In this document: one piece after another, positions 18,201 through 26,722 of the stretch
Numbering within the stretch: position 1 is the first letter of the stretch
How the letters are laid out: every line of letters begins with the position of its first letter
Assembly (NCBI GenBank): GCA_031430375.1
Contig: JANPBJ010000149.1
Span: 1 to 64,000 of the forward strand
DNA: 64,000 nucleotides
Direction: 5' to 3'
Source of the DNA: JAENVU01 sp031430375
Lineage (GTDB): Bacteria; Actinomycetota; Acidimicrobiia; IMCC26256; JAENVU01
Made by a program: the position numbers and the translations under genes
The notes under the pieces: model-generated
Seen by the model: the letters and a program-made list of their open reading frames with translations, nothing else
Told to the model about the DNA's origin: nothing
Databases searched by the model: none

Positions 18201-18414
18201 GCGCGGGCGCCATGAAGTCGGCCGGCGCGAGTTCGGGGCTCGCCACCAGCATGAACTTCCATCGCCCGTCGAGGGTGCGGACCCACGGGTTCGACCTCTC
18301 CCCGAGCGCGGCGTCTCGGTCGGGTGCCGGAAGGAGCGGACTGCGCATCGGCAGCCGCCCCACATGGGTGATCTCGGGTTTGGTCCAGGCGCGCAACGCC
18401 ACCAGCGAATCCAT
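15259..18414 (-). CDS. lacZ: Glycoside hydrolase family 2 beta-galactosidase
   Basis: About 1,051 residues, close to the 1,023 of E. coli LacZ. The layout is a sugar-binding N-terminal domain, immunoglobulin-like domains, TIM barrel and a C-terminal beta-galactosidase small chain. The acid/base Glu is in IIMWSLGNESGYGAHH and the nucleophile Glu in MCEYSHAMGNSNG; the strand FIWEFWDHG is also conserved. No signal peptide is seen. The ATG at 18414 was chosen because the frame upstream crosses the divergent LLM gene, leaving only 24 bases between the two starts. Why it leads an acyl-CoA ligase/SDR run is unclear; it may act on a glycosylated lipid or sterol, or the genes may simply be adjacent. 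Confidence 0.92.
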   Translation of the reverse strand: MDSLVALRAWTKPEITHVGRLPMRSPLLPAPDRDAALGERSNPWVRTLDGRWKFMLVASPELAPADFMAPALHEVVSEDAAWDDVDVPGLWTMQGYDRPIYTNVQMPFRGVPPEVPDDNPTGMYRRAFTVPRAWEKRRVVLHIGAADSVLHVWVNGRPVGISKDSRLEAAFDVTDVVTVGENSIALMVVRWSDASYVEDQDQWWHAGIGRSVYLSAAGRVRIQDVHARPGWNPSQGVGSLKVRTEIGFTGKPERNWTVSAQLETIKGAKVGVAMVGVVPTDRRAYLFSGHVVDVSAEDLAVMPWSSEAPNRYRLVVTLADATGKVREVNACIVGFRSIEIRDREFLINDQPVLIRGVNRHDFDPHTGRVVTVDQMRADLVVMKQYGFNAVRTSHSPNDPAFYDLCDELGLYVVDETNFESHAFILSLCHDPRYAAALLDRGSRMVTRDKNHPSIIMWSLGNESGYGAHHEALAGWIRAYDPSRPLHYEGAIMWDWGRRQTATDVLCPMYPEIADIVAWAQARNGELPLIMCEYSHAMGNSNGCLAEYWDAIESTPGLQGGFIWEFWDHGLAQSLADGATRSAYGGDFGDEPNDGNFCIDGLVWPDRTPKPAMEEHKALALPVGVEWVPGRTPRLRVTNRQDFRDLAWLRARYEIAVDGTVRAAAVLSLPQLGAGESATVLLPQAVPTFDRDVEAVLTVRFTTARELPWAPRGFEIGVVQITIPPRGRATVARKATPSKGSVTVESGSITTISAAGLDATVDLETGCLGLARRGLALIESGPHLALWRAPTDNDGLKLAAMQELKPLGRWRSAGLDNLSVRSVKVRVTAHGQSARATTVREIVGTDSDAPIVSRETMTLRADGAVLVAEDVRIPSAFVDLPRIGMRMDLPLALDRVTWYGRGPVESYPDRRRGAQIGRFTSTVADQYVPYVVPQEHGGHADTRWAVIHTAAGRGLLVVGAEPFQLNVSQFTPEQITAAPHAGDLVPADVITLHLDHRHRGLGTLSCGPDTLPEYRIGSGRYRFAWGVRAVNLHRGDVAKIARELRADLIRLR

Positions 18415-18438
18415 GAGTTCAGACAGTACGGTGCCCGC

Positions 18439-19275
18439 GTGCACTTCGGGATCACCATGTTCACCACCGACCAAACGATCGACGCGGCGTCGCTCGCACG
18501 TGCCGCCGAAGACCGCGGGTTTCACTCGCTCTACATCCCGGAGCACACCCACATTCCCGTCTCCCGTCGGACTCCACCACCCACGGGCGGCGATGAGCTC
18601 GCCGAGGAGTACCGACGCACGCTCGACCCGTTCGTCGCACTCGCGGCGGCTGCCGCGGTCACCGACCGGATCTTGCTCGGCACCGGAATCTGCGTCGTGG
18701 CCCAGCGCGAACCGATCGTGACCGCCAAGGCCATCGCCACCCTGGATCAGATCGCCGCCGGCCGGTTTGTGTTCGGAGTTGGGTTCGGTTGGAACGCGGA
18801 CGAGATCGAACACCACGGAGTCGCGATGGCGGACCGCCGTGACATCGCCCGTGAGCACGTCCTCGCGATGCGTGCGTTATGGCACGACGACGAAGCCGAA
18901 TATCACGGGAAGTTCGTGAACTTCTCGCCCTCATGGTCGTGGCCGAAGCCCACCCGACGCAGTGGCCCGCCCGTGTTGATCGGTGGCGGTCCGGGGCCCA
19001 AGCTGCTCGCACACGTGGCCGAGTACGCCGACGGTTGGATCCCTATCGGTGGCGCCGGCATACGGGCCGCGCTCGACGACCTGCGCCGAGCGTGTGACGC
19101 CGTGGGGCGCGACGCCGGCGAACTCCGCATTGTTCCGTTCGGAACTGTTCCCAATCCGGGCAAGCTCGACTACTACGCGTCGCTGGGGATCAACGAGGTC
19201 GTGCTGCGGGTCGAGGGTGGCGACGCCGACACGGTGCTCCCGATCCTCGACGAGTACGCCGCGCTGATCCCTTGA
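18439..19275 (+). CDS. LLM-class F420-dependent oxidoreductase
   Basis: A 278-residue luciferase-like enzyme. IPEHTHIPVSR, LGTGICVVAQREP and FGVGFGWNADE are characteristic segments of the LLM class, here the probable F420 subgroup. The GTG at 18439 gives the family's N-terminal strand (HFGITMF); with only 24 bases to the divergent GH2 start and TACGGT just ahead, the transcript is probably leaderless. It overlaps the VOC-domain gene by 4 bases. Substrate unknown. Confidence 0.87.
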   Translation: MHFGITMFTTDQTIDAASLARAAEDRGFHSLYIPEHTHIPVSRRTPPPTGGDELAEEYRRTLDPFVALAAAAAVTDRILLGTGICVVAQREPIVTAKAIATLDQIAAGRFVFGVGFGWNADEIEHHGVAMADRRDIAREHVLAMRALWHDDEAEYHGKFVNFSPSWSWPKPTRRSGPPVLIGGGPGPKLLAHVAEYADGWIPIGGAGIRAALDDLRRACDAVGRDAGELRIVPFGTVPNPGKLDYYASLGINEVVLRVEGGDADTVLPILDEYAALIP

Positions 19276-19928
19276 CGTTGCCCACGGCCCCGGCCGTCGT
19301 CGAACTCCAGATTGCCGACGAACCCGACGCGTGGCGCGCGGCGGGATTCACGGTGGTCGATGACATTGCACAGATCGGTGCAATCACGATTCGACTCATC
19401 GGACGAGCCGAGGCGAAACGCATCCGGTCCTGGAGCTGGTCAGACCTTCCGGGCGATCCTCCCGACGATCCTGGCGGCACCGGGTCGATCGATGGCCTCG
19501 TCACTGCTGTCAAACCGTCGTCTCCGAACCCACCGGGTGCGCACGCGAACGGCAGCACGATCGTCGATCACGTGGTGGTCGTCACCCCGAACCTCGAGCG
19601 CACCACTTCCGCCTTCGCCGCGCGTGGACTCGACGTTCGCCGGGTACGCGACACCGATCAGTACGGTGCGCCGTTCCGCCAGGTGTTCTTCCGCGGCGGC
19701 GAGACGATCATCGAACTCATCGGTCCCGTAGAGCCTGCGAGCGACGACAGCCGGCCGGCGCACTTCTTCGGCTTGGCCTTCACCGTCGCGGATATCGATG
19801 CCACGGCCGCGCTCCTTGCTGACGGCGTCGGTCGGATCAAGGACGCGGTACAACCCGGTCGACGAATCGTCACCTTGCACCACGATCAGTACGACATCTC
19901 CGTTCCGATCGCGTTCATGAGCGCATAG
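19272..19928 (+). CDS. VOC (glyoxalase/dioxygenase-fold) protein
   Basis: A 218-residue protein whose C-terminal half (from about residue 96, IVDHVVVVTPNLERT) is a VOC-superfamily module with FRQVFFRGGETIIELIGP and HFFGLAFTVADIDATAALL; the N-terminal half appears to be a diverged module. Start is a TTG overlapping the LLM stop (TTGA), so expression is coupled. Members of this type are annotated as glyoxalase-like, but metal ligands are not obvious in the N-terminal half and no reaction can be assigned. Confidence 0.78.
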   Translation: MTLPTAPAVVELQIADEPDAWRAAGFTVVDDIAQIGAITIRLIGRAEAKRIRSWSWSDLPGDPPDDPGGTGSIDGLVTAVKPSSPNPPGAHANGSTIVDHVVVVTPNLERTTSAFAARGLDVRRVRDTDQYGAPFRQVFFRGGETIIELIGPVEPASDDSRPAHFFGLAFTVADIDATAALLADGVGRIKDAVQPGRRIVTLHHDQYDISVPIAFMSA

Positions 19929-19946
19929 CGGCTTCCCGAGTAGCGA

Positions 19947-20918
19947 TCACGAGACCGGCGGCTCCTCAACGGGCAGTGACCAGGCGACTCGGGTCTTGGT
20001 GCGCTCGTAACCCTGGCCTTCGTACAACGCGAGCGCACCGGTGGGATTCTCGGCATCCACGTCGAGGGCGGCGTACTCCAGTCCCTCAACCGCAAACGCG
20101 CCCGCAGTCGCGCTCAGCAACGCGCGCGCCACACCCTGGCTACGCCAGGCGCGGCGCACCCCGAGTTGGTGGGTCCACCCTTCACGGAACCCAAGCGCGG
20201 GCCAATCGTCAGGGTGAATCGAGTTGAGCGCGTACCCCGCGATCGCGTCACCGTCGAGGACGAGATACGAGCAGTCGGGACGGAAGTTGTGGTGGCCGGT
20301 GACCCATGTGCCCCAGGTCTCGGCATCGAGTTCGCTCGACGCGAAATGATCCCGGAAGGCCTCGTTGTGAGCCACCCGTATGGCGTCGTCACGGGTCACG
20401 TCGAAGGGTACGAGTTCCAGACCCTCGCGCAGCGCTATCGGCATCGCGCCGTCGGCGAGCGGGCGGCGCATCTCGTGGTAGTAGCGCAGCGGAGTGAACC
20501 CGAACGAGCGAAACAGATCGCTACGAGTGACATCGGCCTGTGATGCCGAAAGCTCCAACCATCCCGGACTCAACAACTGCTGGTCGGCCGCGACCTCCCG
20601 CCCTCGTTCGGTCTGCCATGCCACCAGTTCCGCGCCCACGCCCATGCCGCGCACGTCCGGGACCACGGCACCGTCGAGCAACACGCGTCGTTGATGCGAG
20701 CTGGGAATACAGACCACCGTTCCCCAGCCGACTATTCGCCCGTCGCACCACCCCAGGCGCGCGTCGCGCGAGGCGTCGAAGTACGACAACCCCAGCTGTT
20801 CCTCCAGGTCGGCTCGCCCCAGCACCTCACCAGTTCGATCGACCGCCTCAACGATCGCGAGCGCGTCGACCCACTCATCCAGGTCGCCGTCAACCGGTGC
20901 CCGCCATTCCACCCGCAT
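19947..20918 (-). CDS. Tandem GNAT acetyltransferase (MshD-like)
   Basis: About 323 residues with two GNAT domains. The first has VVPDVRGMGVGAEL, an acetyl-CoA loop, and the second QLGVRRAWRSQGVARALL and DVDAENPTGALALYEGQGY, a layout shared with mycothiol synthase MshD. A real MshD would complete mycothiol, but similarity visible by eye is only moderate, so a general tandem GNAT is the safer call. The ATG at 20918 is directly preceded by an in-frame GTG at 20921. It is downstream of fadA6 on the same strand. Confidence 0.8.
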   Translation of the reverse strand: MRVEWRAPVDGDLDEWVDALAIVEAVDRTGEVLGRADLEEQLGLSYFDASRDARLGWCDGRIVGWGTVVCIPSSHQRRVLLDGAVVPDVRGMGVGAELVAWQTERGREVAADQQLLSPGWLELSASQADVTRSDLFRSFGFTPLRYYHEMRRPLADGAMPIALREGLELVPFDVTRDDAIRVAHNEAFRDHFASSELDAETWGTWVTGHHNFRPDCSYLVLDGDAIAGYALNSIHPDDWPALGFREGWTHQLGVRRAWRSQGVARALLSATAGAFAVEGLEYAALDVDAENPTGALALYEGQGYERTKTRVAWSLPVEEPPVS

Positions 20919-20957
20919 CACCTGATTCTGTCTGCTCCGATCCCTCGGATGGCGGAA

Positions 20958-22106
20958 CTACAGCCGTTCGATGATCGTGACGTTCGCCTGGCCACCGCCT
21001 TCACACATCGTCTGGAGGCCGTAACGGCCGCCGGTGCGTTCCAGCTCGTTGAGGAGTGTGGTCATCAACCGCACGCCGGTGGCGCCCAATGGGTGACCGA
21101 GCGCTATTGCCCCACCGTTCACATTCACCTTGGCCATCTCCGCGCCGGTCTCCTTCGCCCATGCAAGGACGACCGACGCGAAGGCCTCGTTGATCTCCAC
21201 GAGGTCGATCTCGTCCAAGCTCATGCCGGATTTCTCGAGGGCGTAGGCCGTTGCCGGGATCGGTGCCGAGAGCATGAAGATCGGATCGTCGCCGCGCACC
21301 GAGAGGTGATGGATGCGGGCCCGCGGCTTGAAGCCGTGTTCCTTCACCGCCCGCTCCGACGCGATGAGCATCGCGCTCGCGGCATCGGAAATCTGGGAGC
21401 TCACCGCCGCGGTGACCCGACCTCCTTCGATCAGCGGCTTCAGCGAACGGATCTTCTCCCAATTGGGTTCGCGTGGCCCTTCGTCAAAGGTCGCGTCGCC
21501 GAACGCAATGATCTCGTTCTCGAACCGTCCTTCGGCCCGAGCGCGGATCGCGCGCTCGTGGGATTGGACGGCGAAATGTTCCATGTCGTCTCGGCTGATC
21601 CCCCACTTCTCTGCGATGAGCTCCGCACCGCGGAACTGACTCACCTCTTGGGTGCCGTACCGCTCCACCCAACCCGTGCTCGTGCTGAACGGATCGGTGA
21701 ACCCGAACTGCTCGGCCACCGTCATCGCCGAGGAGATCGGGATCATGCTCATGTTCTGCACGCCCCCGGCGACCACCACATCCTGGGTGCCACTCATCAC
21801 GCCCTGCGCCGCGAAGTGCACGGCCTGCTGACTCGAGCCGCATTGCCGGTCCACCGTCGTTCCGGGGACCGACTCCGGGAGGCCCGCGGCGAGCCAACAG
21901 GTGCGGGCGATGTCGCCGGCTTGGGGACCAATCGCGTCGAGACACCCGAAGACCACGTCTTCTACGGCGGCGGGATCGAAGTCGTTGCGCGTCACGATCT
22001 CTTTGAGCACGTGCGCGCCGAGATCGGCCGGGTGGACCTGGCTCAGCGAGCCGCCGCGTCGACCGACGGGAGTGCGGACGGCATCGATGATGTAAGCCTC
22101 GGACAT
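20958..22106 (-). CDS. fadA6: Steroid-ring thiolase FadA6
   Basis: A 382-residue thiolase that closely resembles mycobacterial FadA6 (KstR2 regulon), as I recall that sequence: TVDRQCGSSQQAV with Cys89 as nucleophile, the GGVQNMSMIPISSAMTV segment, NGGAIALGHPLGATG with the His, and the end QTMCEGGGQANVTIIERL. FadA6 performs thiolysis late in degradation of steroid rings C and D. GAAGGGA precedes the ATG. It follows the fadE31/fadE32-like genes by 36 bases on the same strand, matching a shared role in beta-oxidation of ring-cleaved products. Confidence 0.9.
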   Translation of the reverse strand: MSEAYIIDAVRTPVGRRGGSLSQVHPADLGAHVLKEIVTRNDFDPAAVEDVVFGCLDAIGPQAGDIARTCWLAAGLPESVPGTTVDRQCGSSQQAVHFAAQGVMSGTQDVVVAGGVQNMSMIPISSAMTVAEQFGFTDPFSTSTGWVERYGTQEVSQFRGAELIAEKWGISRDDMEHFAVQSHERAIRARAEGRFENEIIAFGDATFDEGPREPNWEKIRSLKPLIEGGRVTAAVSSQISDAASAMLIASERAVKEHGFKPRARIHHLSVRGDDPIFMLSAPIPATAYALEKSGMSLDEIDLVEINEAFASVVLAWAKETGAEMAKVNVNGGAIALGHPLGATGVRLMTTLLNELERTGGRYGLQTMCEGGGQANVTIIERL

Positions 22107-22119
22107 GGTGTTCCCTTCT

Positions 22120-22150
22120 CAGGTGAGACGTCAGGTGAGACGTCAGGCGG
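22120..22150. repeat. 12-base tandem repeat at the fadE32-fadA6 junction
   Basis: CAGGTGAGACGT stands twice in tandem (22120-22131, 22132-22143) and begins a third time (CAGGCGGG). The stop codon of the FadE gene falls inside it. It is probably a local slippage duplication. Confidence 0.75.
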
Positions 22151-23111
22151 GACGGTCAAGGATCGCACGAGCCACGCGGTCGCGGTGCCACGCGGCATCG
22201 CCCCACGCGCCGGCGAGGGCCCACGTTCGCTTCATCCATAGGTGCAGATCATGTTCGTAGGAGTAACCGATCGCGCCGTGGCATTGCAGCGCGGTACTCG
22301 CCGCGAGCATCCCCGCGTCGGCAGCTTGGGCTTTGCCCATCGAGCAGTGCAGGGCCGCGTCGGGATCGTTGGTCGCGAGCGAGTGGGCCGCTCGGTACAC
22401 AAGCGGGGCCGCAAACTCGAGCGCGATGCGTACGTTCGCGAGCTGGTGCTTGATCGCTTGGAATGACCCGATCGGCGAGCCGAACTGGCGGCGTTCGGTG
22501 GCGTACGCCACGGTCATATCGAGCATCTGGCGGGCGAGTCCGAGGAGCTGGGCGGAGTACCCGAGCGTTGCGCGCCAGAACGCGACCGAGATCTCGTCGC
22601 GTGTGAGCGGTCGGGAAGTGTTCGCTTCAACCAGGCGCGTGAGCCGACGGCTCGCGTCCACCGATGTGAGCGCCTCGAACGTCGCGCTCGAGCCGGTGGC
22701 GAGCTGCGCATCCGGCGCCAGTACCACGATCACATCGGCCGCGACTCCATACGGAATCACCGGATCGCCGGCGCTCACGGTCATCACACCATTCACGACA
22801 TCAGGGTGTTCCAAGACCGCGAGGGGCGCACCCACCAACACATGCTCGACGAACGGCTCGGGCAACGCGACTCGCCCGGTCTCTTCTGCGAGCAGCACCA
22901 CATCGAGTTCGCTCAGGCCGAGCCCGCCCGACACCTCCGGCACCAGAGCACCGAGCACCCCCATCTCGCCGAGCGCGTTCCACGCGCTCCCGCTGCGGCC
23001 GTCGGCGTTGCTCCAGGCGGCGCGCACCACACTCGGCGGACACTCCTTGGCGAGGAGATCGCGAACGGCGTCTCGAAACGCGAGCTGATCTTCGGTGAAC
23101 GCGAACTGCAT
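22143..23111 (-). CDS. Acyl-CoA dehydrogenase, FadE32/33-like subunit
   Basis: A 322-residue, short acyl-CoA dehydrogenase. The flavin-contact region of the middle domain is reduced, while the helical C-terminal domain is clear (YATERRQFGSPIGSFQAIKHQLANVRI; ALQCHGAIGYSYEHDLHLWMKR). Mycobacterial FadE32 and FadE33 are of this length and form heteromers with FadE31, encoded just upstream here (4-base gap). The pair would desaturate a CoA thioester from steroid rings C/D. The ATG at 23111 fits the family's first helix (QFAFTEDQLAFRDAV). Confidence 0.85.
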   Translation of the reverse strand: MQFAFTEDQLAFRDAVRDLLAKECPPSVVRAAWSNADGRSGSAWNALGEMGVLGALVPEVSGGLGLSELDVVLLAEETGRVALPEPFVEHVLVGAPLAVLEHPDVVNGVMTVSAGDPVIPYGVAADVIVVLAPDAQLATGSSATFEALTSVDASRRLTRLVEANTSRPLTRDEISVAFWRATLGYSAQLLGLARQMLDMTVAYATERRQFGSPIGSFQAIKHQLANVRIALEFAAPLVYRAAHSLATNDPDAALHCSMGKAQAADAGMLAASTALQCHGAIGYSYEHDLHLWMKRTWALAGAWGDAAWHRDRVARAILDRPA

Positions 23112-23115
23112 AGCG

Positions 23116-24258
23116 CTACTTTCTCGGTAGCCCGAGCACACGCTCGGCGATCACGTTGCGTTGGATTTCGTTGGTCCCGGCGTAGATCGGACCGGACAGC
23201 GCGAACTCGTAGCCCTTCATCCACGGCGATTCGAGCTCGGCTTCGTAGCCAAGGAGTGCCAGCGCAGTCTCGTGGAGACGCACGTCGAGCTCGGACCAGA
23301 ACACTTTGGTCAGACTCGACTCGATTCCCGGCGGATCTCCGGCGGTCACACGCGTCACGGTCTGGAGGGTCTGCAGGCGGTACGCCTCGGCATCGATGTA
23401 GGCCCGGGTGACCTGATCGCGGAGGAGCGGATCCGGCGCGGCTCCAACACGATCCCGGTACAGCGCGACTAACCGGTCGGCCGTCGCGTTGAACCGACCG
23501 GGGCTGCGCAGGGTGAGGCCGCGCTCCGAGCCCGTGGTGGCCATTGCGACACTCCAACCCTGATCGACACCGCCGAGCACCAAGTCGTCGGTCACGAGTG
23601 CATCTTCGAAGAAGACTTCCGCGAACCCTTGGTCACCATCAAGACGACCAAACCCGCGCACGGTGACTCCGGGCGTGTCGAGCGGGACAAGGAAGTAGGT
23701 GAGGCCACGGTGGCGCTCCGCGGTGGGGTCGGTACGGAACAGTCCGAAGAGGTGGGTGCAGAACGCGCCGCGAGTGGTCCACGTTTTCTGGCCGTTGAGT
23801 CGCCAACCGCCGCCGGACTCGTCACGCGTTGCAGTGGATCGAATGGCCGCGAGATCGCTGCCCGCATCCGGCTCGGACCAGCCTTGACACCATGACTCTT
23901 CTCCGCTCGCCATTTTCGACAAGAAGCGATCCTGCTGATCCGCCGTCCCAAACTCGAACAGCGTGGGCGCGAGCAGGAAGATCCCGTTCTGGGTCACGCG
24001 TTGGGGCGCGGCCGCTCGGTAGTACTCCTCTTCGAAGATCAACCACTCCCACAGGCTGGCCCCGCGGCCGCCGTACTGCTCGGGCCACGAAACGACGGCC
24101 CATCGAGCATCGAAGAGGGTTCGCTCCCACTCCAGATGGCGGGCAAATCCCTCGCGGGTGTCGCCACTCGGCAACGGTTCGCCGGGAACATGCGCGGCCA
24201 GCCACTCCCGCAGCTCCGCCCGAAACGCCTGCTCCGCCGGGCTCCAGCTCAGCTCCAC
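23116..24258 (-). CDS. fadE31: Acyl-CoA dehydrogenase FadE31-like
   Basis: A 380-residue acyl-CoA dehydrogenase resembling mycobacterial FadE31 along its length: WSEPDAGSDLAAIRSTA, RLNGQKTWTTRGAF, PTAERHRGLTYF, GSERGLTLRSPGRF and GPIYAGTNEIQRNVIAERVLGLPR. At the position where medium-chain dehydrogenases carry the catalytic Glu (YEGT) there is Ala (YAGT), as in heteromeric steroid dehydrogenases whose base lies elsewhere. Start is a GTG at 24258. It leads the fadE31-fadE32-fadA6 run. Confidence 0.87.
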   Translation of the reverse strand: MELSWSPAEQAFRAELREWLAAHVPGEPLPSGDTREGFARHLEWERTLFDARWAVVSWPEQYGGRGASLWEWLIFEEEYYRAAAPQRVTQNGIFLLAPTLFEFGTADQQDRFLSKMASGEESWCQGWSEPDAGSDLAAIRSTATRDESGGGWRLNGQKTWTTRGAFCTHLFGLFRTDPTAERHRGLTYFLVPLDTPGVTVRGFGRLDGDQGFAEVFFEDALVTDDLVLGGVDQGWSVAMATTGSERGLTLRSPGRFNATADRLVALYRDRVGAAPDPLLRDQVTRAYIDAEAYRLQTLQTVTRVTAGDPPGIESSLTKVFWSELDVRLHETALALLGYEAELESPWMKGYEFALSGPIYAGTNEIQRNVIAERVLGLPRK

Positions 24259-24460
24259 GTCAACATCCGCCTCGGGTTCATACCGGCCGGGACGCTACCC
24301 GCCGACCTGACGAGCCATCAGATCGTCGGAGGGAGAGCGTCGAGGGGAGCGGGTCGAAGGACGACCGTGAACGTTGACCGAGTTCTGGGCGGGAGGAGAC
24401 GCCCGAACCACTGGCGCGAAATCGGCGCGGGCCGATGTCAGATGACGTGACGCCTGGGTG

Positions 24461-24526
24461 GCCGTGCGACCTCGCTGACGAGCGCTTGTCGGATAAGTGG
24501 CGGTCAGCACCACCCACGCGACAAGC
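24461..24526. repeat. Hairpin repeat family B, copy 1
   Basis: Outer arms GCTTGTCG (24484-24491) and CGACAAGC (24519-24526) flank an imperfect inner hairpin. Bases 24461-24506 match the reverse complement of 40097-40142 at 45 of 46 positions, showing a mobile or recently duplicated element. Other members with the same arms are at 40179-40236 and 62237-62283. Confidence 0.85.
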
Positions 24527-24594
24527 AGTCGCGGGGGCCAGGTGTCATGAACGAACGCCTGGTTGACGCGATCGATCGAGCGACGCCGAATCTG

Positions 24595-24644
24595 GCGTTC
24601 GTTGTCCGTACGTCCCTCCAGGGAAGGGAATCCGCACAATGAAC
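24595..24644. repeat. Hairpin repeat family C, copy 1
   Basis: Arms GTTCGTTGT (24597-24605) and ACAATGAAC (24636-24644) pair with one G-T wobble and enclose a small inner hairpin TCCCT-CC-AGGGA. The layout and the TTGTCCGTA and CGCACAATGAAC blocks match the copy at 47043-47092, whose inner hairpin has a different sequence. Confidence 0.82.
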
Positions 24645-24850
24645 AGCGCAGACGCGTCGCCGTTGTGGAGTGTGATTGCCATTGGCGCTGCCGTAGACCC
24701 GCCCCGCGTGTCCTGCCACCAGCGCCAACGACACGCAAGCAGGCGTCGACCGACCCAGTGTGTGGGCCGCTTGACCCATTTTCTCCGGTTTTCGACCCAT
24801 ATAGGGTGCTTCGCCAGGGATCGCAGGCGGCCGGTTGAAGGGGCACGAAC

Positions 24851-26722
24851 ATGTTGAAGTTCCGCGTTCGATTGTTGGCGATCGTCTGCGCGCTCGGTGC
24901 GGGGCTGGTCCCCGCGCTCGTCCTCGACACCAGCGCACCCGCCCTATCGAACCCGACGTTGCCCTACCTCACGGTGGACCACACCATCAGCTCCCAACCG
25001 TGGGTCCCGGTCGTGGCAGGGAGCACCACGAACGCGTTCGACCTCGACGGCGGCACATTCTTGCCCTTCGACAACGCGTTCTGGTTCGTTGACGACGGCG
25101 GGAATCGAGCGTATGAAGTTGACCGCACGACCGGAAAACTCCGGCGCACCATCACACAATCTGCGTTCTCCGCGGCTCAGCCCGTCGGCGGCGGCACCGC
25201 GGCGGGTCTCGGCCGTTCGGATGCACTTCAGTCGGCTGCGTACGACGTGTTTACCGACAGCCTGTACATCTTTTCCGCCAACTGTTGCGGCGTCGCGCCC
25301 TTCCAACCAACTGCATTTCGACTCAAGCGCGACGGTGCTGGAAAGTTCCAAGTCGAGTCGTACCAAGCGCTTCCCGAAGGCACCAACCCTGCAGCCGCGG
25401 GCTACCGGTATGGCTCCGGCCTGTACTTCGGGAAGGGCACCAAGATCCGAACGTACGACTACGCGATGAACACCATCGGACCCGACATCAACATCATCGG
25501 TGCAGGAACATCCATCACCGGAATGGATTTCCCCGACGCCGACACGCTGCTCCTCACCACGACGCTGAATCAGTTAGTGAAGGTCTCAACCGCAGACTGG
25601 ACGGTGGTCAGCGGGTGGACGTTCGACCTCGGGCGTCTCGGAATCCTCGACCCACGATCGGTCGATGCGTCCGGCGATCAGATCTTTATCGCCGACGGCT
25701 ACGACCTGCGACCACCCACGGACCCGCTGAAGTACGCGGTCTTCGTGCTGAACCTCAGTGAGACCCCGCCCCCCGTCGCGTCGTTCGCGCCCCACGTGAC
25801 CCGCGGCGCGAGCCCGTTGGCGGTGTGGTTCGTCGATCACAGCATCCGCGCCGAAACCCACCTCTGGAACTTCGGCGACGGCTCTCCCACCTCCACCGAG
25901 ATCAGCCCGGCGCACATCTACACCACCCCCGGCACCTTCACCGCGACGCTGCAGGTCACGAGCGTCGGTGGCACCGACAGCGCGAGCAAGGTCATCACCG
26001 TGTTGCCCGGAACCGCGCGTACCGGTGGATACACCCTCGACGGTTTCGGCGGTCTCCACCCGTTCAAAATCGGTAGCACGCCGGTCGCGCCCGCGGCCCG
26101 CGGCGCGGTCTACTGGCCGGGCTGGGACATCGCTCGCGGCGCGGCCAGCCTCCCCGACGGGTCCGGCGGCTACACCCTCGACGGCTACGGCGGTCTCCAC
26201 CCATTCCGGATCGGAGCCGGAACCACTCCGCCGGCCGCAAAGAACGGTCCGTACTGGCCCGGAGTCGACGTCGCACGCGGCGTCGCACTCATGCCCAACG
26301 GTAAGGGCGGACTCTTGGTGGATGCCTACGGCGGGATCCACCGCTTCCGGGTCGGAGCCAGCGCCCTGCCTGGGCGGCCAACCGGGAGCCCGTACTGGTT
26401 GGGTCGGGACATTGCCCAAGGCATCACGATCCTGCCCGACGGATCCGGCGGTTACGTGATCGACCGGAACGGCTCGCTCCACGCGTTCACTATCGGTGCG
26501 AATCCCTCACCCCCCGCTCCGACCAACGTCTGGGCCGCACCGGCGAGCCGGCCCGGTCGGGGTGTGTCACTCCTCAGCACCGGGACCGGCGGCTACACCA
26601 TCGACGGCACCGGTGGAGTTCACCGCTTCGCAGTCACGAAGATGCCGCCCGGAACCTCGGGGATCGCCACCTGGCCCGGGTGGGACATCGCCCGCGACAT
26701 CGTCGTACTCCCCGCGAACTAA
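24851..26722 (+). CDS. Secreted beta-propeller/PKD protein with five C-terminal repeats
   Basis: A 623-residue exported protein. The first 30 or so residues form a signal peptide (basic start, hydrophobic core, SAPALS). Residues 40-300 look like a propeller-type repeat domain. Residues about 305-388 are a PKD domain (HLWNFGDGSPTSTEISPAH). From about 391 to the end come five repeats of about 47 residues with the pattern GGYTLDGFGGLHPF ... YWPGWDIARG. Such repeats are a recurrent theme in surface proteins of Acidimicrobiia-like actinobacteria, as I recall. Probably a cell-surface binding or adhesion protein; no enzymatic residues were recognised. Confidence 0.85.
   Translation: MLKFRVRLLAIVCALGAGLVPALVLDTSAPALSNPTLPYLTVDHTISSQPWVPVVAGSTTNAFDLDGGTFLPFDNAFWFVDDGGNRAYEVDRTTGKLRRTITQSAFSAAQPVGGGTAAGLGRSDALQSAAYDVFTDSLYIFSANCCGVAPFQPTAFRLKRDGAGKFQVESYQALPEGTNPAAAGYRYGSGLYFGKGTKIRTYDYAMNTIGPDINIIGAGTSITGMDFPDADTLLLTTTLNQLVKVSTADWTVVSGWTFDLGRLGILDPRSVDASGDQIFIADGYDLRPPTDPLKYAVFVLNLSETPPPVASFAPHVTRGASPLAVWFVDHSIRAETHLWNFGDGSPTSTEISPAHIYTTPGTFTATLQVTSVGGTDSASKVITVLPGTARTGGYTLDGFGGLHPFKIGSTPVAPAARGAVYWPGWDIARGAASLPDGSGGYTLDGYGGLHPFRIGAGTTPPAAKNGPYWPGVDVARGVALMPNGKGGLLVDAYGGIHRFRVGASALPGRPTGSPYWLGRDIAQGITILPDGSGGYVIDRNGSLHAFTIGANPSPPAPTNVWAAPASRPGRGVSLLSTGTGGYTIDGTGGVHRFAVTKMPPGTSGIATWPGWDIARDIVVLPAN

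Larger units (their letters stand above)
24259..24850. other. 592-base intergenic region holding two hairpin repeats
   Basis: Between the divergent fadE31-like gene and the secreted PKD protein gene. I see no credible coding sequence. It contains a family B element (24461-24526) and a family C element (24595-24644). Near the right end a -10-like TATAGG (24800-24805) sits inside ACCCATATAGGGT, but no well-spaced -35 was found. Confidence 0.7.

Noticed and set aside
18415..18858. Extended beta-galactosidase N-terminus
   Set aside because: It would overlap the divergent LLM gene completely; the ATG at 18414 gives the usual family length.
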